This document shows, one piece after another, positions 13,059-21,783 of a DNA stretch of 51,847 bases. Made by a program: the position numbers and the translations under genes. The notes under the pieces were generated by a model that worked only from the letters and a program-made list of their open reading frames with translations, had not been told where the DNA came from and searched no databases. This stretch comes from Acidobacteriota bacterium. Lineage in GTDB: Bacteria > Acidobacteriota > Polarisedimenticolia > Gp22-AA2. Numbering within the stretch: the stretch's first letter is position 1; each line of letters starts with the position of its first letter. The stretch covers positions 1 to 51,847 of the forward strand of contig JAGYID010000007.1 in NCBI GenBank assembly GCA_018606725.1. The letters are read 5' to 3'.

Positions 13059-14593
13059 TCCCACTCGATGGTGGAGGGCGGTTTGCTGCTGATGTCGTAG
13101 ACGACCCGATTCACGCCGCGCACCTCGTTGACGATGCGGGCGCTCACCTTCGCGAGAAAGTCCGCCGGCAGGCGGGCCCAGTCGGCGGTCATGAAATCAT
13201 CGGTCGTCACCGCCCGCAGCGCCACGACGTTCTCGTAGGTCCGGTAGTCGCCCATGACTCCGACGGTCTTGATCGGCAGCAGCACCGCGAACGCCTGGGC
13301 CACCTCTCCGTACAACCCGGCGGCGCGCAGCTCCGAGATGAAGATGTCGTCGGCCCGGCGGAGCAGGTCGCAGCGCTCGCGGGTGACCTCTCCCAGGATG
13401 CGGACCGCCAGGCCGGGGCCGGGGAACGGGTGGCGCATCAGGAGCGATTCGTCGAGCCCCAGCTCGCGCCCCAGCCGCCGGACCTCGTCCTTGAACAGCT
13501 CCCGGAGCGGTTCGACCAGCTTCAGGGTCATCCCGGCCGGCAGCCCGCCGACATTGTGATGCGTCTTGATCACCGCCGAGGGGCCCTTGAAGGCGGTCGA
13601 CTCGATCAAGTCGGGGTAGAGGGTCCCCTGCGCCAGGAAGCCGGCGCCCTCGAGCCGGGACGCCTCCGCTTCGAACACCTCGACGAAGACCCGTCCGATG
13701 ATCCGTCGCTTGTCCTCCGGATCGGTGACGTCACGGAGCGCATCCATGAACCGCGCGGTGGCGTCGATGGGCCGCACCGGCAGGTGAAATTTGCGGTCGA
13801 ACGCCTCGACGACTTCGTCCGCCTCACGCTGGCGCAGCAGGCCGCTGTCGATGAACAGGCAGGTCAGCCGGTCGCCGATGGCGCGGCCGACGAGCACCGC
13901 CATGACCGATGAGTCGACGCCGCCCGACAGGCCGGCGATCACCCGCCCCTCCCCCACCCGGGCGCGGATGGCGGCGACCGACTCGTCGATGAACGACGAC
14001 ATCTTCCAGCTGCCGCTGCAGCCGCACACGCCGATGAGGAAGTTGCGCAGCAGGTCGCGGCCATGGGTCGTGTGGACCACCTCGGGGTGGAACTGGATCC
14101 CGTAGAGTCGGCGCGCCTCGTCGGCGAAGGCGGCGCACTCCGAGTTGGTGCTGCGGGCGAGGACGCGGAACCCGCCCGGGGCCTCGAGGATCGCGTCGCC
14201 ATGGCTCATCCAGACGCGCTGGCGCTCGGGCAGCCCCGCGAACAGCTTCGAGGCCCCCCGCACCTCGAGATTGGACGGGCCGTATTCGCGCCGCGCCGAG
14301 CGTTCGACGCGACCGCGCAGCTGGTGCGCCATGAGCTGCATGCCGTAGCAGATTCCCAGCACCGGCAGTCCGAGGCCGTAGATCTCCGGATCGAGGCGGG
14401 GGGCCCCGTCGTCGTAGACCGAGTCCGGGCCGCCCGACAGGATGATGCCGCGCGGCCGGGCGGCGCGGATCTGCGCCGCTCCCACCGTGCACGGCAGGAG
14501 CTCGCTGTGGACTTGCAGCTCGCGCACCCGGCGGGCGATCAACTGGCTGTACTGCGAGCCGAAATCGACGACCAGGATGGTTTCGCGGCTCAC
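13055..14593 (-). CDS. guaA: GMP synthase (glutamine-hydrolysing)
   Basis: It aminates XMP to GMP using glutamine and ATP. The 512-residue protein has a class I glutamine amidotransferase domain with the nucleophile Cys82 in '[12 protein letters not shown]' and the His-Glu pair in '[10 protein letters not shown]'. Next come the ATP-pyrophosphatase P-loop '[15 protein letters not shown]' and the dimerisation domain ending 'PSTIEWE', a characteristic C-terminus. The start is GTG 14593, whose GTGA overlaps the holA stop. Full length and no missing motif. Confidence 0.96.
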   Translation of the reverse strand: MSRETILVVDFGSQYSQLIARRVRELQVHSELLPCTVGAAQIRAARPRGIILSGGPDSVYDDGAPRLDPEIYGLGLPVLGICYGMQLMAHQLRGRVERSARREYGPSNLEVRGASKLFAGLPERQRVWMSHGDAILEAPGGFRVLARSTNSECAAFADEARRLYGIQFHPEVVHTTHGRDLLRNFLIGVCGCSGSWKMSSFIDESVAAIRARVGEGRVIAGLSGGVDSSVMAVLVGRAIGDRLTCLFIDSGLLRQREADEVVEAFDRKFHLPVRPIDATARFMDALRDVTDPEDKRRIIGRVFVEVFEAEASRLEGAGFLAQGTLYPDLIESTAFKGPSAVIKTHHNVGGLPAGMTLKLVEPLRELFKDEVRRLGRELGLDESLLMRHPFPGPGLAVRILGEVTRERCDLLRRADDIFISELRAAGLYGEVAQAFAVLLPIKTVGVMGDYRTYENVVALRAVTTDDFMTADWARLPADFLAKVSARIVNEVRGVNRVVYDISSKPPSTIEWE

Positions 14594-15627
14594 GAGCGCC
14601 CCCCGTCTGCCGCGACGCCGCGGCCGGCCCGGTGGATCAGGCGCTCGAGGGCGTGCGCCGGATCTTTCGCGCCCATCCCCTTCAGCTCGCGGTCGGCCTG
14701 CAGGCAGAGCCCCAAGGCGCGGCGCAACGAGGCCGCCGTCGCCGCGCCGATGTCGCGCCGAAACCGATCGACGCGCCCCGGATCGAGCCCGTACAGGGCG
14801 GTCACCTCGCGGGGCGGCAGGCGGCGCGCCTGGGCGAGGCGGGCGCGCAGCGCGTTGCGAAAATACCAGGAGAGGGCGCCCAGCAGCTGCAGCGGCTCCT
14901 CACCGGCCCGCAGCAGGTCGCGCGCCGCCGGCAGCGCCTCGCCCCGGGAGCCGCGCGCCACCGCGGCGGCCATCCGAAAGGCGTCCTCGAGTCGCGGCGC
15001 GTCGGCCAGGATCGACAGGTCCGCGGCCCGGACCGGGCGCGGTGCCCCGATGGCGCTCCGCAGCTTGGCGAGCTCCGCATCGACGCGCGCCAGCCCGGCC
15101 GCCGACAGGGCGGTGGCGATCGCCTCGGCCAGGGCGCTCTCCAGCCCGTAGCCGTCTTCCGCCAGGCGCTCCCGCACCCAGGCCGCCAGGCGCGGCTCGT
15201 CGAGCGGGTCGCACAGGATCACCGCGGCGTTCTCCTGCAGGACGCGAAACAGCGACCGCCGGCGGTCGAACTGCGGGTCGCTGAACACCAGACAGGTGCG
15301 CGGATTGGGAGCGGCCAGGTAGGCGGCCAGCGGCTTCGGGTCGTCGAGCCTCAGGGCATCCGCGCCGCGCACGATGATCAGCCGGGTGGCGCCTCCCATC
15401 GGGTAGGTCGACGCGAGGTCGAGGATGGCGGCGACGTCGGTCTCGTCGCCGCGCAACCGATCGCGATTCATGCCCCCGTCATCCGGCCCGAGGCAGGCGG
15501 CCTGCAGCAGCCGCATCGCCTCCTCGTGGAAGAACTCCTCCTCCCCCGCCAGGAGGTAGACCGGCTCGATGCCACCGCGCTTCAACCCCTGGCGGAACTG
15601 CGACCAGGTCAGGGGCTGGCGTCGCAT
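14590..15627 (-). CDS. holA: DNA polymerase III delta subunit
   Basis: This is the clamp-loader delta subunit that opens the sliding clamp. The 345-residue protein has the family opening ('[20 protein letters not shown]'), a RecA-like N-terminal fold ('[18 protein letters not shown]') and a helical C-terminal collar ('[19 protein letters not shown]'). As usual for delta, it has no Walker motif. It sits between lptE and guaA. The order leuS-lptE-holA is also seen in Escherichia coli and many proteobacteria, which supports this call and the lptE call. Confidence 0.9.
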   Translation of the reverse strand: MRRQPLTWSQFRQGLKRGGIEPVYLLAGEEEFFHEEAMRLLQAACLGPDDGGMNRDRLRGDETDVAAILDLASTYPMGGATRLIIVRGADALRLDDPKPLAAYLAAPNPRTCLVFSDPQFDRRRSLFRVLQENAAVILCDPLDEPRLAAWVRERLAEDGYGLESALAEAIATALSAAGLARVDAELAKLRSAIGAPRPVRAADLSILADAPRLEDAFRMAAAVARGSRGEALPAARDLLRAGEEPLQLLGALSWYFRNALRARLAQARRLPPREVTALYGLDPGRVDRFRRDIGAATAASLRRALGLCLQADRELKGMGAKDPAHALERLIHRAGRGVAADGGRS

Positions 15628-15646
15628 CAGGACCGCTCCGAGGGCA

Positions 15647-16195
15647 TCAGAAACCCTCCAGGATCGAAGTCACCACGCTGGCGGCGAAATCTCCGGCCAC
15701 CCCCTCGATGGCGAAGATTTCCGGGTCGGAGGTTTCCTGGGTGGTCTCCGGCAGGTCGTACTGGCGTTTGAAGACGAAGTGGTCGTCCTCCCAGAGAACC
15801 TTCTCGGTGGCCGTCTCAAGCAGGGTCACGTGCGCGGTGATCATGATTTCGTAGCGCGCGGCCCGGCCCTTCTCGCTGATGACCACCGGGTTCTGGGTGT
15901 AGCTCAGGATGACTCCCTTGAGGAGCGCCTGGGCCCCGTCCTCCCCCGGCAGGATGCGCACCCGTCCCCGGGTCGAAAACTCGTCGATGACCCGCTCGGT
16001 GACGCGCTGCCCCATCTCCGGCTGGTTGGTGTGATTGACGAACAGCGGGATGCCGATGCTGGTGATGCCGGCCGGCAGGGCGCTCGCGTGGCCGGCGAGG
16101 TGGTAGCCGCACCCGGCGAGCAGGATCCCGAGGAGCGCCGCCGGCAGGGCCCGGATCAAATCGCGCGCGGTCATGGCGGATGATACATCGATCAT
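15647..16195 (-). CDS. lptE: LPS-assembly lipoprotein LptE
   Basis: This outer-membrane lipoprotein plugs LptD and helps place LPS on the cell surface. The track's 249-residue ORF starts too far upstream, inside leuS. I start at ATG 16195, whose ATGA overlaps the leuS stop, giving 182 residues; ATG 16174 ('MTARDLI') is an alternative. A hydrophobic leader ends in the lipobox 'LLAGCGYHL', so the Cys is the likely lipidated residue. The mature part follows the LptE pattern: 'ITSIGIPLFVNHTNQPEMGQRVTERVIDEF' and later 'YEIMITAHVTLLETATEKVLWEDDHFVF'. LptD is not in the window. The leuS and holA neighbours match the classical arrangement. Confidence 0.88.
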   Translation of the reverse strand: MIDVSSAMTARDLIRALPAALLGILLAGCGYHLAGHASALPAGITSIGIPLFVNHTNQPEMGQRVTERVIDEFSTRGRVRILPGEDGAQALLKGVILSYTQNPVVISEKGRAARYEIMITAHVTLLETATEKVLWEDDHFVFKRQYDLPETTQETSDPEIFAIEGVAGDFAASVVTSILEGF

Positions 16196-18711
16196 TGAAC
16201 CACGATGTTGAGCAGCTTCCCCGGCACGTAGATCGTCTTCCGCACGATCCGGCCCTCGAGGTGCGCCGCGACGCGGCCGTCGTCGCGGGCCCGCCGCACG
16301 ATCTCCTCCTCGCCGATGGAAGGCGGCACCCGCAGGCGGCCCCGGAGCCTGCCGTTGACCTGCACCGGGATCTCGACCTCGTCCTCGCGCACCCACGCCG
16401 GGTCGGCCGCGGGCCAGGCGGCGAGGGCGGCGCAGCCTTCGCTCCCCAGGCTCTCCCAGATCTCCTCCGAGACGTGCGGCGCGAACGGCTGCAGCAGGAG
16501 CGCCATGGTCAGCCCCGCCTCCTTGAGATACGGGTCATCCCCCGGGGCGGCGTCCTTGGCGAACTCCTGGGTCGCGTTGAGCAGCTCCATCAGCGCCGCC
16601 ACCGGCGTGTTGAGATGCAGCCGCCGGCCGATGTCGGTGGTGATCCTGTCGATGGTCTGGTGCACCTTGCGGCGCAGCGCGGCGCGGCGGGCGTCGCCGC
16701 TGCCATCGCGCGCCTCCGGTAACGCCGCGGCCGCCAGCGCGCCGGCGCGCGGCATGAGCAGCCGCCAGACGCGCTCCAGGAATCGGAAGCAGCCCTCCAC
16801 CCCCTGCTCGTTCCACTCCAGGTCCTTCTCGGGCGGGGCGGCGAACAGGGTGAACAGCCGCGTCGTGTCGGCGCCGTACTTGCGGATCATGTCGTCCGGG
16901 TCGACGATGTTCCCCTTGGACTTGGACATCGCCGTGCCGCCCTTCAGGACCATCCCCTGGCAGAGCAGGTTGGCGACCGGCTCGCCGTTTCCGACCAGGC
17001 CGAGGTCGCGCAGCACCTTGGCGAAGAACCGGCAGTAGATCAGGTGCATGGTGGCGTGGGTGATGCCGCCGACGTACAGGTCGATCGGAAACCACGCCGC
17101 CGCCACCGCGGGATCGAACGGCGCGGCCCCGTTGCGCGGATCGCAGTAGCGGTAGAAGTACCACGACGAATCGAAGAAGGTATCCATCGTGTCGGTCTCG
17201 CGGCGGCCGGGGCCCTGGCAGCGGGGGCAGCGGACCTCGACGAACGAGGCGACCTGCGCCAGCGGTGAACCGCCCTCGCCGGTCAGCGACACCGACTCCG
17301 GCAGCAGCACCGGCAGATCGGCGTCGGGCACCGGCACGGCGCCGCACTGATCGCAGTAGATGATCGGGATGGGCGTGCCCCAATAGCGCTGCCGGGAGAT
17401 CCCCCAGTCGAGCAGGCGGTAGTTCACCACGCCGCGCGCCTCGCCCCGCGGCTCGGCGTCGGCGAGCATCGCCCGGCGCGCCTCGCCCGAGGCCAGGCCG
17501 CTGTAGGGCCCGGAGGCGGTGAGAATGCCGTCCTCGATCATGGCCGCGCCGGCGATCGGCGTTCCGCCTGCGGCCGGCAGGATGACCGTCCGGATCGGCA
17601 GGCCGTACTTGCGGGCGAACTCGAAATCGCGCTCATCGTGCGCCGGCACCGCCATGATCGCCCCGGTGCCGTATTCCATCAGGACGAAATTGGCGGTCCA
17701 CACCGGGATCGTCTCGCCGTTGTAGGGGTTCCTGACCCGCACGCCGGTGTCGACCCCGTCCTTCTCCTCCGCCTCAACGCCGGCCCGGGACACGTCACGC
17801 CCGCCGATGCGGCGCAGAAAGTCTCCGAGCGCTCCGGCCGAGGCGCCGGCCGATCCGGTCGCCGGGGCGCGCGCGCCTTCCAGCAGCGGATGCTCCGGCG
17901 CGACCACGCAGAAGGTGGCGCCGCAGATGGTGTCGAGGCGCGTGGTGAAGATCTCCAGGGTCCCGCCAGCGGCGGCGCCCGGCCCCGCCCCGTCCACGAT
18001 CGGGAACCGGACCAGCGCCCCTTCGCTCCTGCCGATCCAGTTGCGCTGCATCAGCCGCACCCGCTCCGGCCAGCCGGCCAGCCGATCGAGCTCGGCGTCG
18101 AGCTCGCCGGCGTAGGCGGTGATCTTCAGGAACCATTGCTCGAGCTCCTTGCGGCCGACGACCGACTCGCACCGCCAGCAGCGCCCCTGCTCCACCTGCT
18201 CGTTGGCGAGCACCGTCCGGCAGGAGCCGCACCAGTTGACCGCCCGCCGGCTGCGGTACGCCAGGCCGCGCTCGAGCATCTTCAAGAAGAACCACTGGTT
18301 CCAGCGGTAGTACTCGGGCCGGTGCGCGGCGATCTCCCGCGCCCAGTCGTAGGAGAAGCCGAGACGGCGGAGCTGTTCCCCCATGGTGGCGATGTTCTTC
18401 TCGGTCCAGACAGTGGGCGGCGTGCCGTGTTTGATGGCGGCATTCTCGGCCGGCAGGCCGAACGAGTCCCAGCCCATCGGGTGAAGGACGCGCGCACCGC
18501 GCATGCGCTGGAAGCGCGCCACCGCGTCGCCGATGGCGTAGTTGCGGACGTGCCCCATGTGCAGCCGGCCGGACGGGTACGGCAGCATCTCCAGACAGTA
18601 GAACTCCCTCCCGCCCGGCAGACGCGGCGCTTTCGCCACCCGGTCGCGCTCCCAGCGCGCCTGCCACTTCCTCTCGAGGAGGTCGAACGAATCCCGGTAA
18701 TCGGCGCTCAT
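16192..18711 (-). CDS. leuS: Leucyl-tRNA synthetase
   Basis: It charges tRNA-Leu with leucine. The 839 residues are normal for bacterial LeuRS. The HIGH signature appears as 'YPSGRLHMGHVRNYAIGD' and the KMSKS signature as 'AMSKSKGNIVDPDDMI'. The zinc-type segment 'WCGSC...CWRC' and a CP1 editing domain ('EIFTTRLDTICGATFCVVAPEHPL', 'AVPAHDERDFEFARKYGL') are present. The start is ATG 18711. It is the first gene of the long minus-strand run, so its promoter lies in the 144-bp gap shared with the divergent polysaccharide operon. TAGAAT (minus strand, 18725-18720) is a possible -10 placed so close that a very short leader would result; no good -35 is seen. Confidence 0.96.
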   Translation of the reverse strand: MSADYRDSFDLLERKWQARWERDRVAKAPRLPGGREFYCLEMLPYPSGRLHMGHVRNYAIGDAVARFQRMRGARVLHPMGWDSFGLPAENAAIKHGTPPTVWTEKNIATMGEQLRRLGFSYDWAREIAAHRPEYYRWNQWFFLKMLERGLAYRSRRAVNWCGSCRTVLANEQVEQGRCWRCESVVGRKELEQWFLKITAYAGELDAELDRLAGWPERVRLMQRNWIGRSEGALVRFPIVDGAGPGAAAGGTLEIFTTRLDTICGATFCVVAPEHPLLEGARAPATGSAGASAGALGDFLRRIGGRDVSRAGVEAEEKDGVDTGVRVRNPYNGETIPVWTANFVLMEYGTGAIMAVPAHDERDFEFARKYGLPIRTVILPAAGGTPIAGAAMIEDGILTASGPYSGLASGEARRAMLADAEPRGEARGVVNYRLLDWGISRQRYWGTPIPIIYCDQCGAVPVPDADLPVLLPESVSLTGEGGSPLAQVASFVEVRCPRCQGPGRRETDTMDTFFDSSWYFYRYCDPRNGAAPFDPAVAAAWFPIDLYVGGITHATMHLIYCRFFAKVLRDLGLVGNGEPVANLLCQGMVLKGGTAMSKSKGNIVDPDDMIRKYGADTTRLFTLFAAPPEKDLEWNEQGVEGCFRFLERVWRLLMPRAGALAAAALPEARDGSGDARRAALRRKVHQTIDRITTDIGRRLHLNTPVAALMELLNATQEFAKDAAPGDDPYLKEAGLTMALLLQPFAPHVSEEIWESLGSEGCAALAAWPAADPAWVREDEVEIPVQVNGRLRGRLRVPPSIGEEEIVRRARDDGRVAAHLEGRIVRKTIYVPGKLLNIVVQ

Positions 18712-18727
18712 GGGCGTCCATTCTAGC

Positions 18728-18743
18728 AGCGGATCGGTCCGCT
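18728..18743. repeat. Inverted repeat between divergent leuS and polysaccharide operons
   Basis: AGCGGA and TCCGCT form perfect 6-bp arms around a 4-base spacer, immediately upstream of the possible leuS -10 box. It could be an operator or a 5' leader hairpin for leuS. It is far too short for a T-box. Confidence 0.3.
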
Positions 18744-18787
18744 TCGATTTCGGATTCGTAACGGCGAAGTCCTTTTGGCTCGGTCAC

Positions 18788-18815
18788 TTGCAGGACTGTC
18801 ACCGGCACCTATATT
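18788..18815 (+). promoter_or_regulatory. Candidate sigma-70-type promoter of the polysaccharide operon
   Basis: TTGCAG (18788-18793) and TATATT (18810-18815) are separated by 16 bases. The -10 matches the TATAAT consensus at five of six positions; the -35 is weaker at three of six. Transcription would start near 18822, leaving a leader of about 35 bases before ATG 18856. It is the only AT-rich -10-like element upstream of the 22-gene run. Confidence 0.45.
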
Positions 18816-18825
18816 CCACCCGGCC

Positions 18826-18840
18826 CGGTGCTCTGCACCG
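18826..18840 (+). promoter_or_regulatory. Leader hairpin before the first polysaccharide-operon gene
   Basis: CGGTGC-TCT-GCACCG is a perfect 6-bp stem with a 3-base loop. It would lie in the 5' leader, a few bases before the GGAG ribosome-binding site (18845-18848). It may stabilise the message or influence translation; no partner structure is obvious. Confidence 0.35.
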
Positions 18841-18855
18841 CGGCGGAGCGGATCA

Positions 18856-19986
18856 ATGACTGAATCGCAGGCCGAACGGCCGTGGCTGGCGGCGGGGACG
18901 GGTTCGACCCTCCTGCCGTACCTGCTCGCCTCCCCGGGTCCCTGCCCTGCCCGGCTGGCCGGCGCGCTCGCGGCGCTCGCCGCCGAAGCGGTGCCCGCCC
19001 TGTTGCGGACGATCGAGTACCACCGCATCGACGGGCTGGCCCACCTGGCGCTCGGCGGGCTCGCCGCCGACGGCACCGACGGCTGGCTGCGATCGACGCT
19101 GCGCCGCCGCTACCAGAAGATCGCCGCGGCCACGCTGGCCCAGGGCCTCAGCCTGGCGGAGATCCTGGAGGCCTTCGATCGCTGCGGCATCCCGGTCCTG
19201 GTCATGCGCGGCCTGCACAGCGTCGAGACGATCTACGGCGACCCCGGAGCGCGCCCGTTCGAGGACCACGACCTGCTGGTGCGTCCCGGCGACGCGCGGG
19301 CCGCCGCGGCGGCGCTCGGCCGCCTCGGTTACGAAGCGCCCGGGCCGGCCCTGTTCCGCCGCGGCGGCGTGCTCGTCGATCTGCATGTCGAGCCGCTGGG
19401 CGCCCGCCGGCGACCGAGCCGCGGCGCCTTTTTCCCGATCGACATCGATGCCCTGTTCGCGCGCGCCCGTCAGGGAATGATCGCCGGCGCTCCGGCCCTG
19501 CTCCCGAGCCGCGAGGACACCCTGCTGCTGCTGGCGATCCACCTCGTCAAGCACTCTTTCGACCGACTGATCCGCACCGCCGACCTGGCGCACTTCCTGG
19601 CGCGCGAGACGGCGATCGCCTGGCCGATCGTGAGGGAACGCGCCCGCGCCTGGGGCGCGGAGCGGATCCTGCGCTGGGCCCTCGACGCGGCCGCGGCGCT
19701 CGGCGCCGGCGCGCCGCTCGATCCCGGCCCGGCGCAGGGCAGGCTGGAGAGGGTCCTCATGCGCCGGGCGCTGATGCTGGCGCCGCTGCCGTGGACCGGC
19801 GACATCCTGGTGGCCCTGGCGGCCCCGAGCCGGCTGGCGGCGCTCCGCTTTCTCGCCGAGGCCCTGCTGCCGGCCGGCGAACACCGGGTCGCCGGCTGGA
19901 GGCGGACGCTCGAGGCGCCGCGTCGCATCGCCGACGTGACGCGCGCGGCGGTGCGGCAGCAGATCGACAGGAGGGCGGCGCGATGA
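18856..19986 (+). CDS. Nucleotidyltransferase-family protein of the HprK/PqqD type
   Basis: The 376-residue protein resembles the NTP_transf_5 family ('uncharacterised nucleotidyltransferase'). The core is 'MRGLHSVETIYGDPGARPFEDHDLLVRPGDARAAAAAL', with the FEDHD acidic pair as the likely metal-binding site, then 'VLVDLHVEPLG'. A helical C-terminal part has 'DTLLLLAIHLVKHSFDRLIRTADLAHFL'. I start it at ATG 18856, with GGAG 7 bases before, not at the track's 18775. Members of this family occur beside PqqD-like proteins and HprK-like kinases in exopolysaccharide loci and in some lasso peptide clusters, where one (PsmN) is reported to help extend a phosphorylated peptide with hexoses. Its substrate here is unknown. 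The next gene starts in its stop codon (ATGA). Confidence 0.75.
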   Translation: MTESQAERPWLAAGTGSTLLPYLLASPGPCPARLAGALAALAAEAVPALLRTIEYHRIDGLAHLALGGLAADGTDGWLRSTLRRRYQKIAAATLAQGLSLAEILEAFDRCGIPVLVMRGLHSVETIYGDPGARPFEDHDLLVRPGDARAAAAALGRLGYEAPGPALFRRGGVLVDLHVEPLGARRRPSRGAFFPIDIDALFARARQGMIAGAPALLPSREDTLLLLAIHLVKHSFDRLIRTADLAHFLARETAIAWPIVRERARAWGAERILRWALDAAAALGAGAPLDPGPAQGRLERVLMRRALMLAPLPWTGDILVALAAPSRLAALRFLAEALLPAGEHRVAGWRRTLEAPRRIADVTRAAVRQQIDRRAAR

Positions 19987-20297
19987 GCACGGACCTGGAC
20001 GATGACGCACGGCTCGTCGCCTCGCCCGATGTCGTGGCGCGGCGGATCGCCGGCGAGTACCTGCTCGTGCCGGTGCGCAACGGCGCGGCGCAGATGGACT
20101 ACATCTTCACGGCCAACGAGGTCGGCAGCGTGGTGTTCCGTCTCCTCGACGGGCGCCGCGATCTCCGGGAGATCGCCCGGCTGGTGAGCCTCGAATTCGA
20201 CGTGGACGAGCCGCAGGCGCGCGCCGACGTGCAGTCGTTCCTGGGCGCACTGCGCGAGGCCGGGCTGGTGCGGCCGGCCGGCGGGGAGGGATCGTGA
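19983..20297 (+). CDS. PqqD-like RiPP recognition element
   Basis: This 104-residue protein is absent as its own line in the track, where its frame is merged with a shadow ORF from 18882. ATG 19983 overlaps the previous stop. It has the PqqD pattern: an N-terminal beta-rich part ('VVARRIAGEYLLVPVRNGAAQMDYIFTANEVGSVVFRLLDGRRDLREIA') and a winged-helix part ('LEFDVDEPQARADVQSFLGALREAGLV'). PqqD proteins bind the leader of a precursor peptide and present it to a radical SAM enzyme. That fits its place directly before the radical SAM gene, with which it shares a GTGA overlap. Confidence 0.88.
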   Translation: MSTDLDDDARLVASPDVVARRIAGEYLLVPVRNGAAQMDYIFTANEVGSVVFRLLDGRRDLREIARLVSLEFDVDEPQARADVQSFLGALREAGLVRPAGGEGS

Positions 20298-21595
20298 GCG
20301 GCTGCTCGGATCAGGCCTATGGCGATTTCGGCGGCGGCCTGGTGCGGGCCTGCGGCGGCGCGCGCATCCCCCTGAACGGATCGTTCGAGATCACCTTCCG
20401 CTGCAACCTGCGCTGCGTGCATTGCTACATCGACGACTTCTCCGGGCGCGGCGAGCTGTCGACCGCCGATGTGAAGCGGATCCTGAGCGAGACGGCGGAC
20501 GAGGGGTGCCTGTGGATGCTCCTGACCGGGGGCGAGGTCCTCACCCGCCGCGATTTCCCGGAGATCTACCTGCATGCCAAGCGGCTCGGCTTCCTGCTGA
20601 CGGTGTTCAGCAACGGGACGCTGTGGGATGAGCGGATCGCCGACCTGATGGCGGAGTACCCGCCGTTCGGCATCGAGTTCACCCTGTACGGCCTGTCGGA
20701 CGAAACGTATCTGAAGACCACCGGCTTCCCGGGCCGTTTCACCCGGGTGCGCCGCGCCATCGACCTGGTCCTCGAGCGCCGGCTGCCGCTGTCGCTGAAA
20801 GCGGTCGCCATGGAGCCGCTGGCCGCCGAGATCGCGCCGATGCAGGCGCTGGCCGCCTCGCTCGGGGTCCGCTTCCGTTACGACGCCATGATCCAGGCGC
20901 GGCTGGACGGGTCGATGATCCCGACCGCGGTGCGCAACGATCCGGAGCGCGCGGTCGGCTACGATGCCGGGGACCCGGCCCGCTTCGCCGACTGGGCCCA
21001 GTTCTACCGCACCTACGGCCGCACGGCGCGCCCCAGCCCGTTCGTCATGTCGTGCGGCGCCGGGATCAACACGTTTCACGTCGATCCGAAGGGGACGCTG
21101 CTCGCCTGCCAGTCCCTGCCGCTCAACGGCTACGACCTGCGCCGCGGCTCCTTCCGCGACGGCTGGTACGGCATCGTCGGCGACCTGCTTCGCCGCGAGG
21201 CTTCGCCCGCCAACGTCTGCACCGGATGCGAGCTGAAGGGAATGTGCGATCGGTGTCCCGCCACGGCGACCCTGGAGACCGGCAGCCCTGACGGCTGGAT
21301 CCCGTACTACTGCGAGGTGACCCATCGCCGGGCGGCGCTTCTCGAGGAGAGCTCCGGGAATGCCGACGCCGCGGCCCGCTACCGCGCCCATGCCGAGCGG
21401 GTGGCCGGCGGCTGGACGCCCCCGGGTGCCATCCTGCCGCGGGCCGTCCCCTCCGGTGCCGCCGCGGCCTGCGGATCCGGGGGATGCGCGACCGGCTGCG
21501 GGGCGCCGAAGACGCAGGAGGCCTCCGCTTCGAACTTGCTGCAGATCGAAATTCCACAGCGCGGTTCCGACGTTCACCCCGAGGTGCAACGATGA
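20294..21595 (+). CDS. Radical SAM/SPASM peptide maturase
   Basis: This 433-residue protein has the radical SAM cluster motif 'RCNLRCVHC' (C37, C41, C44) and 'LLTGGEVLTRRDF', the SAM-binding GGE-type motif. A SPASM domain follows, with C254 and C272 in 'SCGAGINTFHVDPKGTLLAC', then C309, C312, C318 and C321 in 'CTGCELKGMCDRC', and C340. This layout would bind two auxiliary iron-sulfur clusters. After the SPASM domain is a tail with three more Cys (C393, C398, C402) and a run resembling an extension. SPASM proteins modify ribosomal peptides, often by thioether or carbon-carbon crosslinks. The start is GTG 20294. Its stop overlaps the ATG of the 63-residue peptide, which is the obvious substrate. 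Confidence 0.88.
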   Translation: MSGCSDQAYGDFGGGLVRACGGARIPLNGSFEITFRCNLRCVHCYIDDFSGRGELSTADVKRILSETADEGCLWMLLTGGEVLTRRDFPEIYLHAKRLGFLLTVFSNGTLWDERIADLMAEYPPFGIEFTLYGLSDETYLKTTGFPGRFTRVRRAIDLVLERRLPLSLKAVAMEPLAAEIAPMQALAASLGVRFRYDAMIQARLDGSMIPTAVRNDPERAVGYDAGDPARFADWAQFYRTYGRTARPSPFVMSCGAGINTFHVDPKGTLLACQSLPLNGYDLRRGSFRDGWYGIVGDLLRREASPANVCTGCELKGMCDRCPATATLETGSPDGWIPYYCEVTHRRAALLEESSGNADAAARYRAHAERVAGGWTPPGAILPRAVPSGAAAACGSGGCATGCGAPKTQEASASNLLQIEIPQRGSDVHPEVQR

Positions 21596-21783
21596 CTGAC
21601 AGTCCCCGATCGCCGCTGGCGGCGGAGCGGCGGCGCTACGAGAGACCGGCGCTGAAGCGGGTCCGCCTGGTGCCCGACGAGGCCGTGCTCGCCTCCTGCA
21701 AGACCAATCAGATTCCGGGCCCGGCCGGCCCGATCGGCAAGTGCGCCACCAATCCGGCGATCTGCTCCCACAATGGCTCGTAA
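21592..21783 (+). CDS. Candidate RiPP precursor peptide
   Basis: The peptide has 63 residues. The track shows only a longer frame from 21484; ATG 21592 overlaps the radical SAM stop (ATGA) and is the sensible start. The leader-like part is basic, with 'YERPALKRVRLVPDEAVLASCK'. I recall a similar Y/P...EEAVL..CK arrangement in small peptides linked to radical SAM and PqqD proteins, but I cannot search here. The putative core is 'CKTNQIPGPAGPIGKC' plus 'ATNPAICSHNGS'. It has Cys at 36, 51 and 58, several Asn, Gly and Pro, and a C-terminal Ser63. The kinase gene starts 10 bases before its stop ends, so all members of the module are translationally linked. Product structure is unknown. Confidence 0.8.
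   Translation: MTDSPRSPLAAERRRYERPALKRVRLVPDEAVLASCKTNQIPGPAGPIGKCATNPAICSHNGS

Noticed and set aside
10710-13100. 796-residue plus-strand ORF opposite dnaE
   Set aside because: Shadow frame of DnaE; the sequence shows the usual Arg/Ala/Asp bias and no motif.
18712-18855. T-box leader for leuS
   Set aside because: The divergent gap is 144 bp and has no T-box sequence or specifier stem; T-boxes are also rare outside Gram-positives.
21592-21783. Collagen-like repeat in the peptide core ('GPAGPIG')
   Set aside because: Only two Gly-X-Y units are present, too few to count as a collagen-like repeat.
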